DNA from: Vibrio sinaloensis
Lineage (GTDB): Bacteria > Pseudomonadota > Gammaproteobacteria > Enterobacterales > Vibrionaceae
DNA: 64,000 nucleotides
Assembly (NCBI RefSeq): GCF_000808535.1
Contig: NZ_JWLV01000034.1
Location: 1 to 64,000 of the forward strand
Reading direction: 5' to 3'
Shown piece by piece: positions 1-9,834 of the stretch. The notes under the pieces were generated by a model. That model made no database searches. It saw only the letters and a list, made by a program, of their open reading frames with translations, and was not told the DNA's origin. How positions within the stretch are numbered: position 1 is the stretch's first letter; each line of letters opens with the position of its first letter. A program made the position numbers and the translations under genes.

Positions 1-97
1 TAAGTGAACGGCATTAGAGCGTAAAGCTCCCTTTTTATTTTTGATTATCCGCCATCAGTGCTACCCTATCCCCGATTGCAATTAAGAGAATAACCTC

Positions 98-451
98 ATG
101 AGTAAATTAACTTCAGACATTCAAGCAAACCTTGATCTTTTCGTTGCTGAAAGCAAACAAAACAAACTGGTTTGGGGATTACGCAATGAAGAAGGTTGGC
201 TATCGTGTGACTCAACAGAATTTGAAAATAGCGAAGTTATGCCATTCTGGTCTGCGAAAGAAGATGCCGTCGCTCACAATGTTGAAGAGTGGGCGGATTT
301 CGAAGTTTTAGAAATCCCTCTCGATATTTTTGTCGAAGATTGGCTACTAACGCTTGCAGAAGATGGCGTTTTGGTTGGCACCAACTGGAACGCAACGCTT
401 GAGGGCAAAGAGCTAGAGCCAAGTGATCTAGCAAAGCTTTACCTTAACTAA
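98..451 (+). CDS. DUF2750 family protein
   Basis: A 117-residue acidic protein that looks like the DUF2750 family, small cytoplasmic proteins of unknown function. It has no signal peptide or membrane segment. It is rich in Trp and Glu, with the motif GWLSCDS near residue 35 and a DWLLTLAEDGVLVGTNWN stretch near residue 82, which resembles conserved parts of the family. The start ATG follows a purine-rich AAGAGAA. A hairpin terminator follows directly, so it is probably a single-gene unit. No role can be inferred from its neighbours. Family assignment is moderately sure. Confidence 0.7.
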   Translation: MSKLTSDIQANLDLFVAESKQNKLVWGLRNEEGWLSCDSTEFENSEVMPFWSAKEDAVAHNVEEWADFEVLEIPLDIFVEDWLLTLAEDGVLVGTNWNATLEGKELEPSDLAKLYLN

Positions 452-456
452 CATCG

Positions 457-479
457 AAAGCGCTCTAACGGGCGCTTTT
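457..479 (+). terminator. Rho-independent terminator after the DUF2750 gene
   Basis: AAAGCGC and GCGCTTT form a stem that runs into TTTT, six bases after the stop codon of the DUF2750 gene. Confidence 0.7.
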
Positions 480-589
480 GTTTATTCGAAACGATCCTAC
501 CTCGCAATTTCTCAACCTTCCGATAACCACATATTGTGCGTTAATGACGGTCAGTACTAAAATGACGTCAAAATCTAAATAAAACTATA

Positions 590-2560
590 ATGATGACACG
601 TCTATTTTCTAGGTTAACACTCGTTACTTTGCTGCTATCTCCCATGACTCTTGCGCAAGATGACCTTGCAAGTTGGGAACAAGCCTACAATCAAGTATTA
701 GCATCCGATGAACAGCGAGCGCTAGCAATGCTGCAGGATCGCTACAATGCTCTTCCTCCAAGCATTGAGAAGCTGTATGTCAGCTCAAAAATTCACGGAT
801 TCATGATCTTGCGTGGCCAGCCTTACCATGGAAATCAAATCCCTCATCAAGAGGAGTATTCTCGTCTTGAGCAAACATTCATTTCCGCTCTCAACAGTGA
901 AGAGCACTTGAAGTTTGGAGCAGCGAAACAAGGCTACTTAACCCTTTTGCGCCATGCGATGGAAACCAACAATCTCAATGGCAAAATATTGTTTGAGTAT
1001 CATCTATGCCGCTCACTCAATAGGCAGGGCCAGTTCCACAAAGCCGCACTCTATTGCTCTTCACTTAACACGCATTTGGACGATAGCCGCCACTCTACGC
1101 TACCGAAATATCTTGCGCTTCGCGTTATCGCAAACAACCAAGAGTATTTAGGGAATTATCAGAGCGCACTGAAAGCTTATCAAGAATACCTCGCCATCAT
1201 ACCGAGCCATGTCGATCCATCAGGCGTATATAATGATGCTTCCTTGCTACTCAAAAACCTTGGTAACCTGCCACTGGCAAAAGAGTATGCCAATATCGCT
1301 TTAAAACTTCGTAGTGACTCAAAAAGCGAACTCCTTTTGGCGCAAACCCACCACAGCATGGGGGATATTTTACTTAGTGCGCAAGACTATGAATCCGCCA
1401 TCCATCATTTCGAACAATCACGGCGCACGTTAGTAAAATACAACCATGTTTATGGGCTAACTTATGCGCTTTTGGGGCTAGGCAAAGCGAACATTGCATT
1501 GCAGAGTTACGATGTGGGCAACGCATTCTTACTTGAAGCATTGGAAAACGCCTCTATTCAAGGAAATGACCAAATTAGGGGCGATATCTACCTCACTCTT
1601 TCTGAAGCATACCAAAAACAATCCATGCACATTCGAGCTGAGGACTTCGCCAACAATGCCCTAAGCCTAGCGGATGCCATTGGCAGTGCTCCTCTCAAAG
1701 GGGACGCGCTGAAAAGCCTATCTGATATTGCCGAGGCTCAAAAACAGTATCAAAAAGCCTTGCAATATCACCAAGCTTACGTGACCGCTGAAATCAGTAA
1801 ACGTGACAAACAGCATCAATCTGCCTACCTAGCTTTGGGGACTGCTCAAAGAGAATACATCCAGCAGCTCCAGCAGTCTGATCTGATGGAGAAAAACGAG
1901 CAACTCGCAGACGAACTTAGTGAATATAAGTCATTATTCCACATTTTTGCATCTGGCTGCGCTGCACTTATTGGCTTGTTGATCTTCTCTTCCTATTCGA
2001 GAAAGCGTGCGCTAAACGTTGCGGAGCTCGATGCGGTGACCGGAGCGAAAAACCGAGCATCGACCATACGTGATATTAAGCTGCTACCCAAAATCAGTGA
2101 TTCTCGCTTAAAGCATCTTGTAATCTTACTTGATTTGGATGATTTCAAGCAGATCAATGATCTTTATGGTCACCCAACCGGTGATAAAGCGCTGAGAAAA
2201 GTGGCAGAGACAATCAAGAATCAATGTACTACTGGCGATCTATTTGGCCGTTTGGGAGGGGAAGAGTTTGTCGTTGTGATGACAAAAGTCGATGAGCTCG
2301 ATGTCGCCGACAAAGTTGAACAACTGCACAATTCGATATCGACCGCCTATTTTCAATCTGAAAGCCGCCAAAAGCTAAATGTCACCGCCAGTATGGCTTA
2401 CCTGGCCACATCAAAGCCATTGTCTGACTTTGATGAGCTCTATTCGATCTTGGATCAAGCCTTGTATCAAGTGAAGCAAACAGGCAAGAACCGTACAATT
2501 GACGCGTTTAATGAGCCGATTTATCTTGAGAGTTCTGCTTACGCACCAGTTCAGACATAA
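590..2560 (+). CDS. TPR-repeat diguanylate cyclase (membrane-bound GGDEF protein)
   Basis: A 656-residue protein with an N-terminal signal sequence (about 1-22), a long helical region with tetratricopeptide-like repeats (about 110-410), one membrane segment (about 448-467) and a C-terminal GGDEF domain. The active-site motif is GGEEF at residues 556-560, and the [19 protein letters not shown] segment is intact, so it should make cyclic di-GMP from two GTP. The RxxD inhibitory site five residues upstream is replaced by TTGD, so product inhibition through the usual I-site is not expected. The TPR part probably lies in the periplasm and senses an unknown partner. No clear ribosome-binding site precedes the start; ATG at 593 is an equal alternative. 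Its last 53 bases overlap the tail of queC on the other strand. Confidence 0.85.
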   Translation: MMTRLFSRLTLVTLLLSPMTLAQDDLASWEQAYNQVLASDEQRALAMLQDRYNALPPSIEKLYVSSKIHGFMILRGQPYHGNQIPHQEEYSRLEQTFISALNSEEHLKFGAAKQGYLTLLRHAMETNNLNGKILFEYHLCRSLNRQGQFHKAALYCSSLNTHLDDSRHSTLPKYLALRVIANNQEYLGNYQSALKAYQEYLAIIPSHVDPSGVYNDASLLLKNLGNLPLAKEYANIALKLRSDSKSELLLAQTHHSMGDILLSAQDYESAIHHFEQSRRTLVKYNHVYGLTYALLGLGKANIALQSYDVGNAFLLEALENASIQGNDQIRGDIYLTLSEAYQKQSMHIRAEDFANNALSLADAIGSAPLKGDALKSLSDIAEAQKQYQKALQYHQAYVTAEISKRDKQHQSAYLALGTAQREYIQQLQQSDLMEKNEQLADELSEYKSLFHIFASGCAALIGLLIFSSYSRKRALNVAELDAVTGAKNRASTIRDIKLLPKISDSRLKHLVILLDLDDFKQINDLYGHPTGDKALRKVAETIKNQCTTGDLFGRLGGEEFVVVMTKVDELDVADKVEQLHNSISTAYFQSESRQKLNVTASMAYLATSKPLSDFDELYSILDQALYQVKQTGKNRTIDAFNEPIYLESSAYAPVQT

Positions 2561-3215
2561 TCGCTTCTTTGTTGGATAGGTAATCATTGAGACCTGCCTT
2601 GCGTAAATCACACGAAGGGCAGTCTCCACAACCATCTCCCACAATGCCGTTGTAGCAAGTTAGAGTGCTTTCACGAACGAGCTGCAACGCGTCATACTGA
2701 TCCGCCAGCGCCCATGTTTCTGCTTTATTCAACCACATGAGCGGCGTTTCAATAGTAAAAGTTCTATCCATGCCGAGAACCAGAGAATTATTCATCGAAC
2801 GGACAAACTCGTCTCGGCAATCTGGGTAGCCAGAAAAGTCAGTCTCACATACACCTGTAATCACAGCATCTGCACCAATTTGATAAGCGTAGATACCCGC
2901 TAAAGTAAGAAACAGGATGTTGCGTCCTGGAACAAATGAGTTCGGCAATCCATTATCTTGCAACTCGTGTGAAACTGGGATGTCATCGCGAGTCAAAGAG
3001 CTGATCGCAAGTTCATTGAGCAGACCCACATCCATTACTTTATGCGCCTTCACGCCCAGCTTGGTTGCCAGTTGCTCAGCCACTTCGATTTCTAACTTAT
3101 GACGTTGGCCATAATCAAAGGTAATGGCATGAACTTCATCAAACTCTTTTAGCGCTTTGACTAAACACGTGGTTGAGTCCTGACCACCACTAAACACGAC
3201 GACTGCTTTTTTCAT
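2508..3215 (-). CDS. queC: 7-cyano-7-deazaguanine synthase QueC
   Basis: A 235-residue enzyme that converts 7-carboxy-7-deazaguanine to preQ0 with ATP and ammonia, a step towards queuosine in tRNA. The PP-loop motif SGGQDS is at residues 9-14, and the zinc-binding cysteines are C187, C196, C199 and C202 near the C-terminus. It starts 12 bases after the stop of queE, so the two form an operon in pathway order. The 3' end runs 53 bases into the convergent GGDEF gene, and no separate terminator is visible there. Length and motifs match the family well. Confidence 0.95.
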   Translation of the reverse strand: MKKAVVVFSGGQDSTTCLVKALKEFDEVHAITFDYGQRHKLEIEVAEQLATKLGVKAHKVMDVGLLNELAISSLTRDDIPVSHELQDNGLPNSFVPGRNILFLTLAGIYAYQIGADAVITGVCETDFSGYPDCRDEFVRSMNNSLVLGMDRTFTIETPLMWLNKAETWALADQYDALQLVRESTLTCYNGIVGDGCGDCPSCDLRKAGLNDYLSNKEAIMSELVRKQNSQDKSAH

Positions 3216-3227
3216 CTTGATTATCCT

Positions 3228-3896
3228 TTACGCGATGCTGAGATATTTATGAGTTTGAATGGATAAGCGCCAATTACGCTTTACACATACATCAATACAG
3301 AGCTGAGTGGCTCTTGGCTTCTGGCTGATCGGCTGCAATGCAACAACAGTGGTCTCTGGAACCTTAGCGCGCTCAAGCAGCTCATCAAGTTGATCGATGT
3401 CTTTTTGCGTTGCGACGGGATGCTTTATCTCATTGGCGCGAACAAGTGCGGAATCGAGAACTGGCAGCTTTCCTTTCATCGCCACCTTTGGTGACACTGT
3501 CACCCAAGTATTGTCTGTTGCTCGTACTTCAGAAGTACCACTGGTTTCAATTTGGCATTGGCAACCAATTGCTTCGAAGGCTTCAGTAAGCGGTGTTAAG
3601 TCATAGATACAAGGCTCTCCGCCCGTAATCACGATATGTTTAGCGGTATACTCTTGATTACGGTACTCGTCTACGATGCCTTGCGCTGATGATTGACACC
3701 AAGTTGGCGAGTCTTGTGTTTTTTTCATAATTTCAGAGAAACTTGTTTTATCTTGTGGTGTTGCATCCCACGTTTGCTTGGTATCACACCAAGCACATCC
3801 CACAGGACATTCCTGAAGACGAACAAATACAGAAGGGACACCTGTAAAGACCCCTTCCCCCTGAATGGTTTCAAACATCTCGTTAACTTTATACAA
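3228..3896 (-). CDS. queE: 7-carboxy-7-deazaguanine synthase QueE (radical SAM)
   Basis: A 222-residue radical-SAM enzyme that turns 6-carboxytetrahydropterin into 7-carboxy-7-deazaguanine for queuosine synthesis. The N-terminus has the QGEG motif (12-15) and the CxxxCxxC cluster-binding cysteines C30, C34 and C37 in CPVGCAWCDT. The GGEP motif lies near residue 94. It is the first gene of the queE-queC pair. The leader between 3897 and 4043 has short self-complementary stretches, but I could not match it to a known preQ1 riboswitch class. Confidence 0.95.
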   Translation of the reverse strand: MYKVNEMFETIQGEGVFTGVPSVFVRLQECPVGCAWCDTKQTWDATPQDKTSFSEIMKKTQDSPTWCQSSAQGIVDEYRNQEYTAKHIVITGGEPCIYDLTPLTEAFEAIGCQCQIETSGTSEVRATDNTWVTVSPKVAMKGKLPVLDSALVRANEIKHPVATQKDIDQLDELLERAKVPETTVVALQPISQKPRATQLCIDVCVKRNWRLSIQTHKYLSIA

Positions 3897-4043
3897 CTTA
3901 CTCTCAGCCTAACTTAATCGCAAAATTTTGCAGGACGGAGACCTTAAATGACCTAGGTTAGAAGGTCAACCTCTTCATAAATTGATCATTACTTTACTAA
4001 CCTTTATCCTGCGACTCTTTGATGTATTTATTTTAGGTAAGTT

Positions 4044-4850
4044 ATGTATAAACTCATCGCACTTGATATGGATGGGACACTGTTAACCAGCGACAAAACC
4101 ATCAGTAGTAAAACAAAAGACGCCATCGCAGCCGCTCGAAAACAAGGCGTAAAAGTCGTGTTGGCATCAGGAAGACCACTTGACGGAATGAAAGGCGCAT
4201 TGCGTGAACTGGGGCTAACTGAACAAGGCGAATTTGTTGTTTACTTCAACGGCTCTGTCGTGCAAGAAATCGGCTCTGGAAAAGTGATTCACCAAGCAAC
4301 GATTGACGGTCGACAAGCTAAACAAGTCGCTAAGCTCGCTGAGAGTTTAGGATTAGATTGCCACGCATTCTCTGTTGAACATGGTCTGATCACACCCAAA
4401 CAAAACGAATACACGGATATCGAGTCGACGATTAATGGCGTACCTGTAACAGAAATGGCCTTCGACACTCTTACAGATGACCATCCAATCATCAAAGCGA
4501 TGATCGTTGGCGAACCGACCAAGCTAACTCGTGCAATAGAGCAAATCCCTGCCCATTTGCATAACGAGTTTACCATCGTACAGAGCGCGCCGTTTTTTCT
4601 TGAGTTTCTTAACCTAGATAGTAATAAAGGTGTCGGTGTCAGTGCTATTGCAGAGTTTCTCGGTATTAACCAAAGCGAAGTAATTTGTGTTGGGGATGCG
4701 GAAAACGATCACCATATGATTCAGTATGCGGGACTTGGCGTTGCAATGAGTAATGCCATGCCACAAACCAAGCAAATCGCCGATTACATAACCACCAGCA
4801 ATAATGAAGATGGCGTTGCTAAAGTCATCGAAGAGTTTGTACTCAACTGA
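4044..4850 (+). CDS. HAD-superfamily sugar phosphatase, Cof/YidA type
   Basis: A 268-residue soluble hydrolase of the Cof-like HAD subfamily IIB. Motif I is DMDGT at residues 8-12, with D8 the expected nucleophile and D10 the acid/base. Motif III/IV is VGDAENDHHMI near residue 218, with the metal-binding Asp pair. The closest well-known relative by pattern is YidA, a sugar-phosphate phosphatase, but substrate choice in this family is loose and cannot be read from the sequence. It is a single gene, followed by a strong terminator. Confidence 0.88.
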   Translation: MYKLIALDMDGTLLTSDKTISSKTKDAIAAARKQGVKVVLASGRPLDGMKGALRELGLTEQGEFVVYFNGSVVQEIGSGKVIHQATIDGRQAKQVAKLAESLGLDCHAFSVEHGLITPKQNEYTDIESTINGVPVTEMAFDTLTDDHPIIKAMIVGEPTKLTRAIEQIPAHLHNEFTIVQSAPFFLEFLNLDSNKGVGVSAIAEFLGINQSEVICVGDAENDHHMIQYAGLGVAMSNAMPQTKQIADYITTSNNEDGVAKVIEEFVLN

Positions 4851-4860
4851 TTAACCAAAA

Positions 4861-4892
4861 GGCAATAAATAGGATAAATTTTATTGCCTTTT
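4861..4892 (+). terminator. Rho-independent terminator after the HAD phosphatase
   Basis: GGCAATAAA and TTTATTGCC form a perfect 9-bp stem around a 10-base loop, then TTTT. It starts ten bases after the stop codon. Confidence 0.8.
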
Positions 4893-4997
4893 ATCCTTAC
4901 GATAGAAATTTTTATTGTTAAAAATCATAACCTTAAACGACATACGCTAAAGGCATTGTTAGTATAAAGTCTGTTCCAATTGTTACAGGCTACTACT

Positions 4998-6638
4998 ATG
5001 TTTTCCAATTTATCGATCAAAAAGAAGATTGTGTTACCACTCTCTCTTCTCATCTTACTTTTCAGCGTTAGCTCTATGCTTAATGTGCTGACATCGCAGC
5101 AGCAAGCGAAGATTTCCGATTCGATCCAACAACATTATCTACCCGCTTTGTTCACGATTGAAGATGCTTATCGCGATCTTTATCAAGCCACTTCCGCAGT
5201 GCAAGGTTTGGTGCTTGCGTCATCCAATGACGAAGTCGAGCATCACCTATTTGAATACAAAGACAACGCCTACAAAGCGCTACCAAGGATGAGACATGCC
5301 AACTCACTCATCGAGTTAGGCCTTCTGCCAAAATCAGCAGCGAGAGACGTCGAGAAGCTCGTCTCCTTAGGTGAGGATTGGCTTGCAAGCTATGAGCAGT
5401 TCATTACTCTCCCTAAAGCGGACTGGTCACTTCAATATGATAGAAACAAAGAGACCTTTGAACAGCAGTTTATTGCCGTACGCAAACAGCTCAATGTCGT
5501 CAAAGACCTTATTGAAGAAGCACGCGAAAAAACGCAAACAGAAAACACTTTGGCACAACAAAAAGCTGAACTGACTTTAGAGATCGGCACGCTACTGGTG
5601 ATCATACTAGCGGTAGTCACCTGCTGGCTGCTGATTCGAGTCATCGTTAAACCGATTGAGAACATCACCAGCGCGATGCGAGAGATTTCATCAGGTGACG
5701 GCGATTTAAGCCAACGCATTGTCAGCCAATCTAATGATGAGATCGGTCAACTTGGCGAAGCGTTTAACCTCTTCGCAACTAAGATTCAAACCACAATCCA
5801 ACAAGTTGTTGAAACCACAGCGTCCATTCGTAGCGAGATGCTTCATTTAGCAAGCGTTGCTCAGTCGATTTCTGAATCGACCAATCAGCAGCAGCAGGAA
5901 AGCGAACTCGTTGCTGCCGCGGTCAATGAAATGCAGGCAACAAGCCTTTCTGTCAGTGATAATGCGACAGATGCTGCTGGAGCAAGCAGCAACGCGGTAG
6001 ATGAAGTTCAAAGTACGAACCAAGTATTGGAATCAACGGTTATCTCTATCCAAGGGCTGGCTGATGACGTAGACAACGCCAGCTCAGTGATTCATACACT
6101 TGATCAAGATGTGGCAAACATCGCGTCAATACTTGATGTCATTTGCGGAATTGCAGAACAAACGAACTTGCTCGCATTGAATGCTGCGATCGAGGCGGCG
6201 CGTGCGGGTGAACAAGGAAGAGGCTTCGCTGTTGTTGCTGATGAAGTACGCTCTCTAGCAAGCCGCACACAGCAAAGTACTGGTCAAATTCAGGCGATGA
6301 TTGAACGACTTCAGACCGGTGCAGAACAAGCTGTAAAAGTGATGCAAGCAAGTAAAGCAAGCAGTGAAGAGACCATCGCTTCAGCAAGTAGCGCGACTCA
6401 CTCGCTCCATGAGATTCTGTCTGCAATCAGTAGAATGAATGAGATGAATGCTCAGATTGCAGCGGCAGCAGCGCAGCAAAATGCCGTCAGTGAAGATCTC
6501 AATGCAAACATCCAGAAAATTGCCCACAACAGCAATAGCATGGTGACAACGGTTGACACTGCTGAGCGCTCATTGGATTCACTCGGGACGCAATGCCAAC
6601 GCTTAGATGAGCTGGTTTCTCAGTTTAAGGTTAATTGA
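4998..6638 (+). CDS. Methyl-accepting chemotaxis protein (four-helix-bundle type)
   Basis: A 546-residue chemoreceptor with a membrane helix at about 10-30, a periplasmic helical domain of about 150 residues (resembling the four-helix-bundle MCP class), a second membrane helix at about 195-218, a HAMP domain and a cytoplasmic signalling hairpin. The hairpin tip, [21 protein letters not shown], is near residue 384 and is the CheA/CheW contact region. There is no C-terminal CheR-docking pentapeptide. I place the start at ATG 4998, since the TTG at 4980 has no ribosome-binding site and adds residues before the membrane anchor. The ligand is unknown. Confidence 0.92.
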   Translation: MFSNLSIKKKIVLPLSLLILLFSVSSMLNVLTSQQQAKISDSIQQHYLPALFTIEDAYRDLYQATSAVQGLVLASSNDEVEHHLFEYKDNAYKALPRMRHANSLIELGLLPKSAARDVEKLVSLGEDWLASYEQFITLPKADWSLQYDRNKETFEQQFIAVRKQLNVVKDLIEEAREKTQTENTLAQQKAELTLEIGTLLVIILAVVTCWLLIRVIVKPIENITSAMREISSGDGDLSQRIVSQSNDEIGQLGEAFNLFATKIQTTIQQVVETTASIRSEMLHLASVAQSISESTNQQQQESELVAAAVNEMQATSLSVSDNATDAAGASSNAVDEVQSTNQVLESTVISIQGLADDVDNASSVIHTLDQDVANIASILDVICGIAEQTNLLALNAAIEAARAGEQGRGFAVVADEVRSLASRTQQSTGQIQAMIERLQTGAEQAVKVMQASKASSEETIASASSATHSLHEILSAISRMNEMNAQIAAAAAQQNAVSEDLNANIQKIAHNSNSMVTTVDTAERSLDSLGTQCQRLDELVSQFKVN

Positions 6639-6645
6639 ACAAGAG

Positions 6646-6670
6646 CAGGCTGCACTACGCAGCCTGTTTG
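6646..6670 (+). terminator. Likely terminator after the chemoreceptor gene
   Basis: CAGGCTGC and GCAGCCTG form an 8-bp stem with loop ACTAC, then TTTG. It begins seven bases after the MCP stop and overlaps the last codons of the convergent Nudix/PAP2 gene. Confidence 0.6.
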
Positions 6671-8082
6671 AACTTCCCGACAGCGAAAACAAACATCAGA
6701 ATTAACACTGGGTATCTTGCTGCCTCGACGCTTAATGCCAGCATAGTGTTAAAGGAGAGCATGCTCACCGCAAGTGAGATAACCACGTTGACCGCCAAAA
6801 GAGCGAAGATCAACAAATAGACTGTCCTACTCTTTCTAACGCCCTCTCCCTCTTTCAAGCCAAAAATCAATGCCAACACCGTGACGATAATCGCCAACCA
6901 ATAGACGACAATTGGACTTGGCCAGAATAGCCCCATCACAGTACATATTCCAAGAAGCATAAACCAAACTACTTTCGAAGAAAGTAACTCAATAGCGTTG
7001 ACTTCCTGTTTGCCTTCCAAGCGAATGATATGCCAAGCGCACAAGAATCCGAGCAAAGCACCACTTACGAAATCGATCATAAACGCAGAGCCGGTGTAGA
7101 ACTTAGCCATCCCTAACCAAACCATCAACGCGGCAAAGCCCAACGATGTCGGATTCAAAGAGAGCTTCTTCTCTTCGTTCAGTATGAGAACGCCAATACA
7201 AAGCCAAATCGCGGCAGGCGTGCTTGGAAAACTGTAACCGTAGGTCTGCACCAATTCTACAGCGGGGAGATACACGTGCGGCCTTGGAAACGCAAAGCCT
7301 TGCTGGGCGACAAGACTCATCAGAGAGGTCACCGTGACAGCAAAAAAGATCTTATAAGTAAACGCTCTGCCATATCGCAAAAAGACCAACGGCAGCAAAA
7401 TGATCAGCAGGAAGGGCTCTGACAGCATGTTGCCACTCATGATGACGCCACGCACCATCTCCTTGATACTCTCAGGCAAAGACAAAACAAGGTGCTGGAA
7501 TTTAAGCATCCAAGCTAATTCAATCTGGTTAAAGCCGGGGGCTGCCTCAACCAAGTTCCCCACATACACGACCGACTGATCCGTCGCCTTCTTGGTTAAC
7601 TGAGATACCCACTCCATTTGCTCCGGATAGCGGTAATCGCTCGCAGGAATATTGTCTGGGTTAACAAGCATTGCTGAGGCGATCTCGACACCGTAATGGG
7701 GAGCAAACCATATTGGCAACTCATAGCCATCGTAGATATTGTTGAACTGGAAAGACACAATGTCAGATTCAGACACACAGTCATAAAAAACCGCATCTTT
7801 AGTGCGACCTAACACGCCATCAATCTTTACAACCAGACCTGTCTCTTCCCATGTTTCGCGTTGAGCCGCGATCGCGGGATCTTCGCCAGGCTCAACTCGA
7901 CCTGCGGGGAGGGAGAGTTTTTTGGTAATGATCTCGTGTACCATCACGAGTTTGTTGTCAGCGCGAATAATACACGCCGCGCCTTTTACGTTGCCCACTT
8001 CGCTCTGCGCATACGACGAGAACGCAATAACGCTTAAAATAATTAAAAAAAAGTAACTCAGCCCGTTGAAACGATTATTCAT
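6655..8082 (-). CDS. Secreted Nudix hydrolase fused to a PAP2-like membrane domain
   Basis: A 475-residue two-part protein. Residues 1-25 look like a cleavable signal peptide ending in SSYAQ. A Nudix domain follows, with a complete Nudix box at 61-83 (G61, E67, R75, E76, E79, E80, G82), so it should hydrolyse a nucleoside diphosphate linked to some group X, apparently outside the cytoplasm. From about residue 205 there are several membrane helices with the layout of a PAP2 lipid phosphatase. Its catalytic motifs are worn: the first Lys is Gln before the conserved RP, PSGH reads PSTP, and the SR-H-D motif reads AK-A-D. The PAP2 part is therefore unlikely to be active as a phosphatase. The substrate is unknown. 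Confidence 0.85.
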   Translation of the reverse strand: MNNRFNGLSYFFLIILSVIAFSSYAQSEVGNVKGAACIIRADNKLVMVHEIITKKLSLPAGRVEPGEDPAIAAQRETWEETGLVVKIDGVLGRTKDAVFYDCVSESDIVSFQFNNIYDGYELPIWFAPHYGVEIASAMLVNPDNIPASDYRYPEQMEWVSQLTKKATDQSVVYVGNLVEAAPGFNQIELAWMLKFQHLVLSLPESIKEMVRGVIMSGNMLSEPFLLIILLPLVFLRYGRAFTYKIFFAVTVTSLMSLVAQQGFAFPRPHVYLPAVELVQTYGYSFPSTPAAIWLCIGVLILNEEKKLSLNPTSLGFAALMVWLGMAKFYTGSAFMIDFVSGALLGFLCAWHIIRLEGKQEVNAIELLSSKVVWFMLLGICTVMGLFWPSPIVVYWLAIIVTVLALIFGLKEGEGVRKSRTVYLLIFALLAVNVVISLAVSMLSFNTMLALSVEAARYPVLILMFVFAVGKFKQAA

Positions 8083-8089
8083 TCTAGTT

Positions 8090-8569
8090 TTATCTTCCTA
8101 AAGGTTTTCGAAGCCAATTGATGTGGTTTACAAAACCCAGTTCTTGGTAAAATCTGTTCGCAGGGCGGTTGAAATCCCAAACCTCTACAAACATCTCTCT
8201 CACCCCATACTCCTCAAATCGCTTCTCAATGGTTTGGCACAGCGCCTGTGCAACGCCATTTTGACGCTGCGACTGCACAACATACAGCTCATCAATACTG
8301 CCCATTTGAACGGGCTTGCTGACTGTTGATACCAATTCACAAAAGTGACCCGTAATAAATCCAACGATGTTCGCCTCTTGAACAGCGACAAACACAAGGC
8401 ATTCTGGATTATCAAGGTAACGCGCAATGCTCTTTTCTTGCTCAATATCGTCTGCAGTTTTGAAAAACTCGGGAGATTGCTGATGATGCTCATCATGAAG
8501 CAGATACATAAGCTCGTTGAGTTGTTCGAGGTCGTTTTGATTGGCAGCTCTTATTGATAGGCGTTGCAT
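8090..8569 (-). CDS. GNAT-family N-acetyltransferase
   Basis: A 159-residue GCN5-type acetyltransferase. The acetyl-CoA-binding motif A is seen as QRQNGVAQALCQTIEKRF around residue 105, and the C-terminal FYQELGF motif near residue 145 is typical of the fold. It lies seven bases upstream of the Nudix/PAP2 gene on the same strand, so the two are probably co-transcribed. The acceptor substrate cannot be predicted. Confidence 0.88.
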   Translation of the reverse strand: MQRLSIRAANQNDLEQLNELMYLLHDEHHQQSPEFFKTADDIEQEKSIARYLDNPECLVFVAVQEANIVGFITGHFCELVSTVSKPVQMGSIDELYVVQSQRQNGVAQALCQTIEKRFEEYGVREMFVEVWDFNRPANRFYQELGFVNHINWLRKPLGR

Positions 8570-8632
8570 AGATATTTTTGAGAAGCGAATAAAGTGACAG
8601 TGTGAGCATTTATCGGAAAATTATCAACAAAA

Positions 8633-8656
8633 ATGCCCTCTGATGCGAGAGGGCAT
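8633..8656 (-). terminator. Rho-independent terminator after the VOC gene
   Basis: On the minus strand AGTGCC-free stem ATGCCCTCT/AGAGGGCAT (9 bp, loop of 6) is followed by a run of five T. It lies about 65 bases past the stop of the VOC gene. Confidence 0.75.
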
Positions 8657-8720
8657 GGTTGAAATCGGAGTCTATTCTCGTTTATGACGCTCGACTTGGA
8701 TTTAATAAATCACCGCCGGA

Positions 8721-9095
8721 TTATGAGAAATGTACCGCCTCAATCTTGTTGCCATCCAAATCTTTTACGTAAGCCGCATAATAGGTGTCGCCATATTCTG
8801 GTCTTAGCCCTGGCTTTCCCTCACACTGCGCACCGAGCTCGATGGCGCTTTGATAGAAAGCGTCGACCGCCTCGCGACTTGGCGCATTGAACGCAACATG
8901 AGTACCGCAGCCATGCGTTGCTTGTTGACTATCACAAGGCGTACCAATCCAGAACTCAAACTGTTCTCCGTAAGCTGCGGCCACACCTTCAATCGTATGT
9001 GCTCGATGCACACCCAAGGTTTTGAGTATCGAATCATAAAACGTAATCGCACGCTCTACGTGATTAGTACCCAATGAAATATGATTCAATATCAT
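8721..9095 (-). CDS. VOC (glyoxalase/bleomycin resistance-like) family protein
   Basis: A 124-residue protein of the vicinal-oxygen-chelate fold. It opens with the usual beta strand and helix (MILNHISLGTNHVERAITFY), and the C-terminal strand ends in DLDGNKIEAVHF, where H5 and a late Glu are typical metal ligands of the family. These proteins include glyoxalases, dioxygenases and antibiotic-binding proteins. Nothing here picks one. It is a single gene with its own terminator. Confidence 0.85.
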   Translation of the reverse strand: MILNHISLGTNHVERAITFYDSILKTLGVHRAHTIEGVAAAYGEQFEFWIGTPCDSQQATHGCGTHVAFNAPSREAVDAFYQSAIELGAQCEGKPGLRPEYGDTYYAAYVKDLDGNKIEAVHFS

Positions 9096-9228
9096 TTCTA
9101 CTACCCTTCCTACTGACCTATTTTGTATGCAAACTGCTCAATCGCCATGATGCCTATTTTTGACCATGTTCCAACTCTTGGATGGCAATGTTGCGATTCA
9201 AATCTTCCTCGCACTTGCCTACAAACGT

Positions 9229-9834
9229 CTAAAGTGGTTCAGAATCAGCGATCGATGAGTGAGAACGAAGGTATTGCAAGTGTTCAGTGTAGAAGTCTAT
9301 TGGCTTTGCACCGTGTTGAAGCAGTTTTTTGTATATCGAAGCAATAAAGATGTCAGCGAGACTAAAATGATCACCCACCGCGAACCTAGAAGACAAACAA
9401 ACCGTTGGCTCAAGTTTCAGCAAGCACTGATGAATCCAACTCCCCCGGAGTTCTTTCTTAGCACTTTCTTCTAGCTCAGGACGGAGAAACCTGAGAACCG
9501 TTCGGTTTTGAGGCGAGTGTATCGTTGAGTTCACGAACTCACAGACTCTGCGAATGTTTGCTCTCTCCTCGATAGAATGACCTAGCAAAGAAGTGCCTGT
9601 AAAACGTTCTTCTAAGTATTCCGCAATCGCCATTGACTCAGTGACCAGCAACTCTCCCATCACCAAAGCGGGGACGTATCCGAATGGATTAATCTCAAGA
9701 TAGGATGAAGTGAGCTCTTCAGAGAGAACTTCCACTCGTTGATAATCGATATTTTTATAGTTCAGCGCCCACTCTACTCGTTGCGAGCTATTTGAGCCAC
9801 GGGCGCTGTATAAGGTTATATGACTATGATTCAC
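9229..9834 (-). CDS. Glutathione S-transferase family protein at the end of the prp operon
   Basis: A protein of about 201 residues with an N-terminal thioredoxin-like domain and a C-terminal helical domain. The first strand HITLYSARGSNSSQRVEWAL resembles the Ser-rich active-site loop of zeta-class enzymes (maleylacetoacetate isomerases), and NPFGYVPAL and the ESMAIAEYLEERF helix are standard glutathione-site features. I favour the GTG start at 9834, which overlaps the end of prpE by 11 bases and suggests coupled translation; ATG at 9858 or 9876 would lengthen the N-terminus by 8 or 14 residues inside prpE. Neither has a clear ribosome-binding site. A role in propionate use is not established. 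Confidence 0.75.
   Translation of the reverse strand: MNHSHITLYSARGSNSSQRVEWALNYKNIDYQRVEVLSEELTSSYLEINPFGYVPALVMGELLVTESMAIAEYLEERFTGTSLLGHSIEERANIRRVCEFVNSTIHSPQNRTVLRFLRPELEESAKKELRGSWIHQCLLKLEPTVCLSSRFAVGDHFSLADIFIASIYKKLLQHGAKPIDFYTEHLQYLRSHSSIADSEPL

Noticed and set aside
586..591. TATAAT at the start of the TPR-GGDEF gene
   Set aside because: It overlaps the start codon and would put the transcript start inside the gene; the -35 match is poor, so it is probably chance.
3897..4043. preQ1 riboswitch before queE
   Set aside because: Short self-complementary pieces exist, but the conserved preQ1 aptamer sequence is not there.
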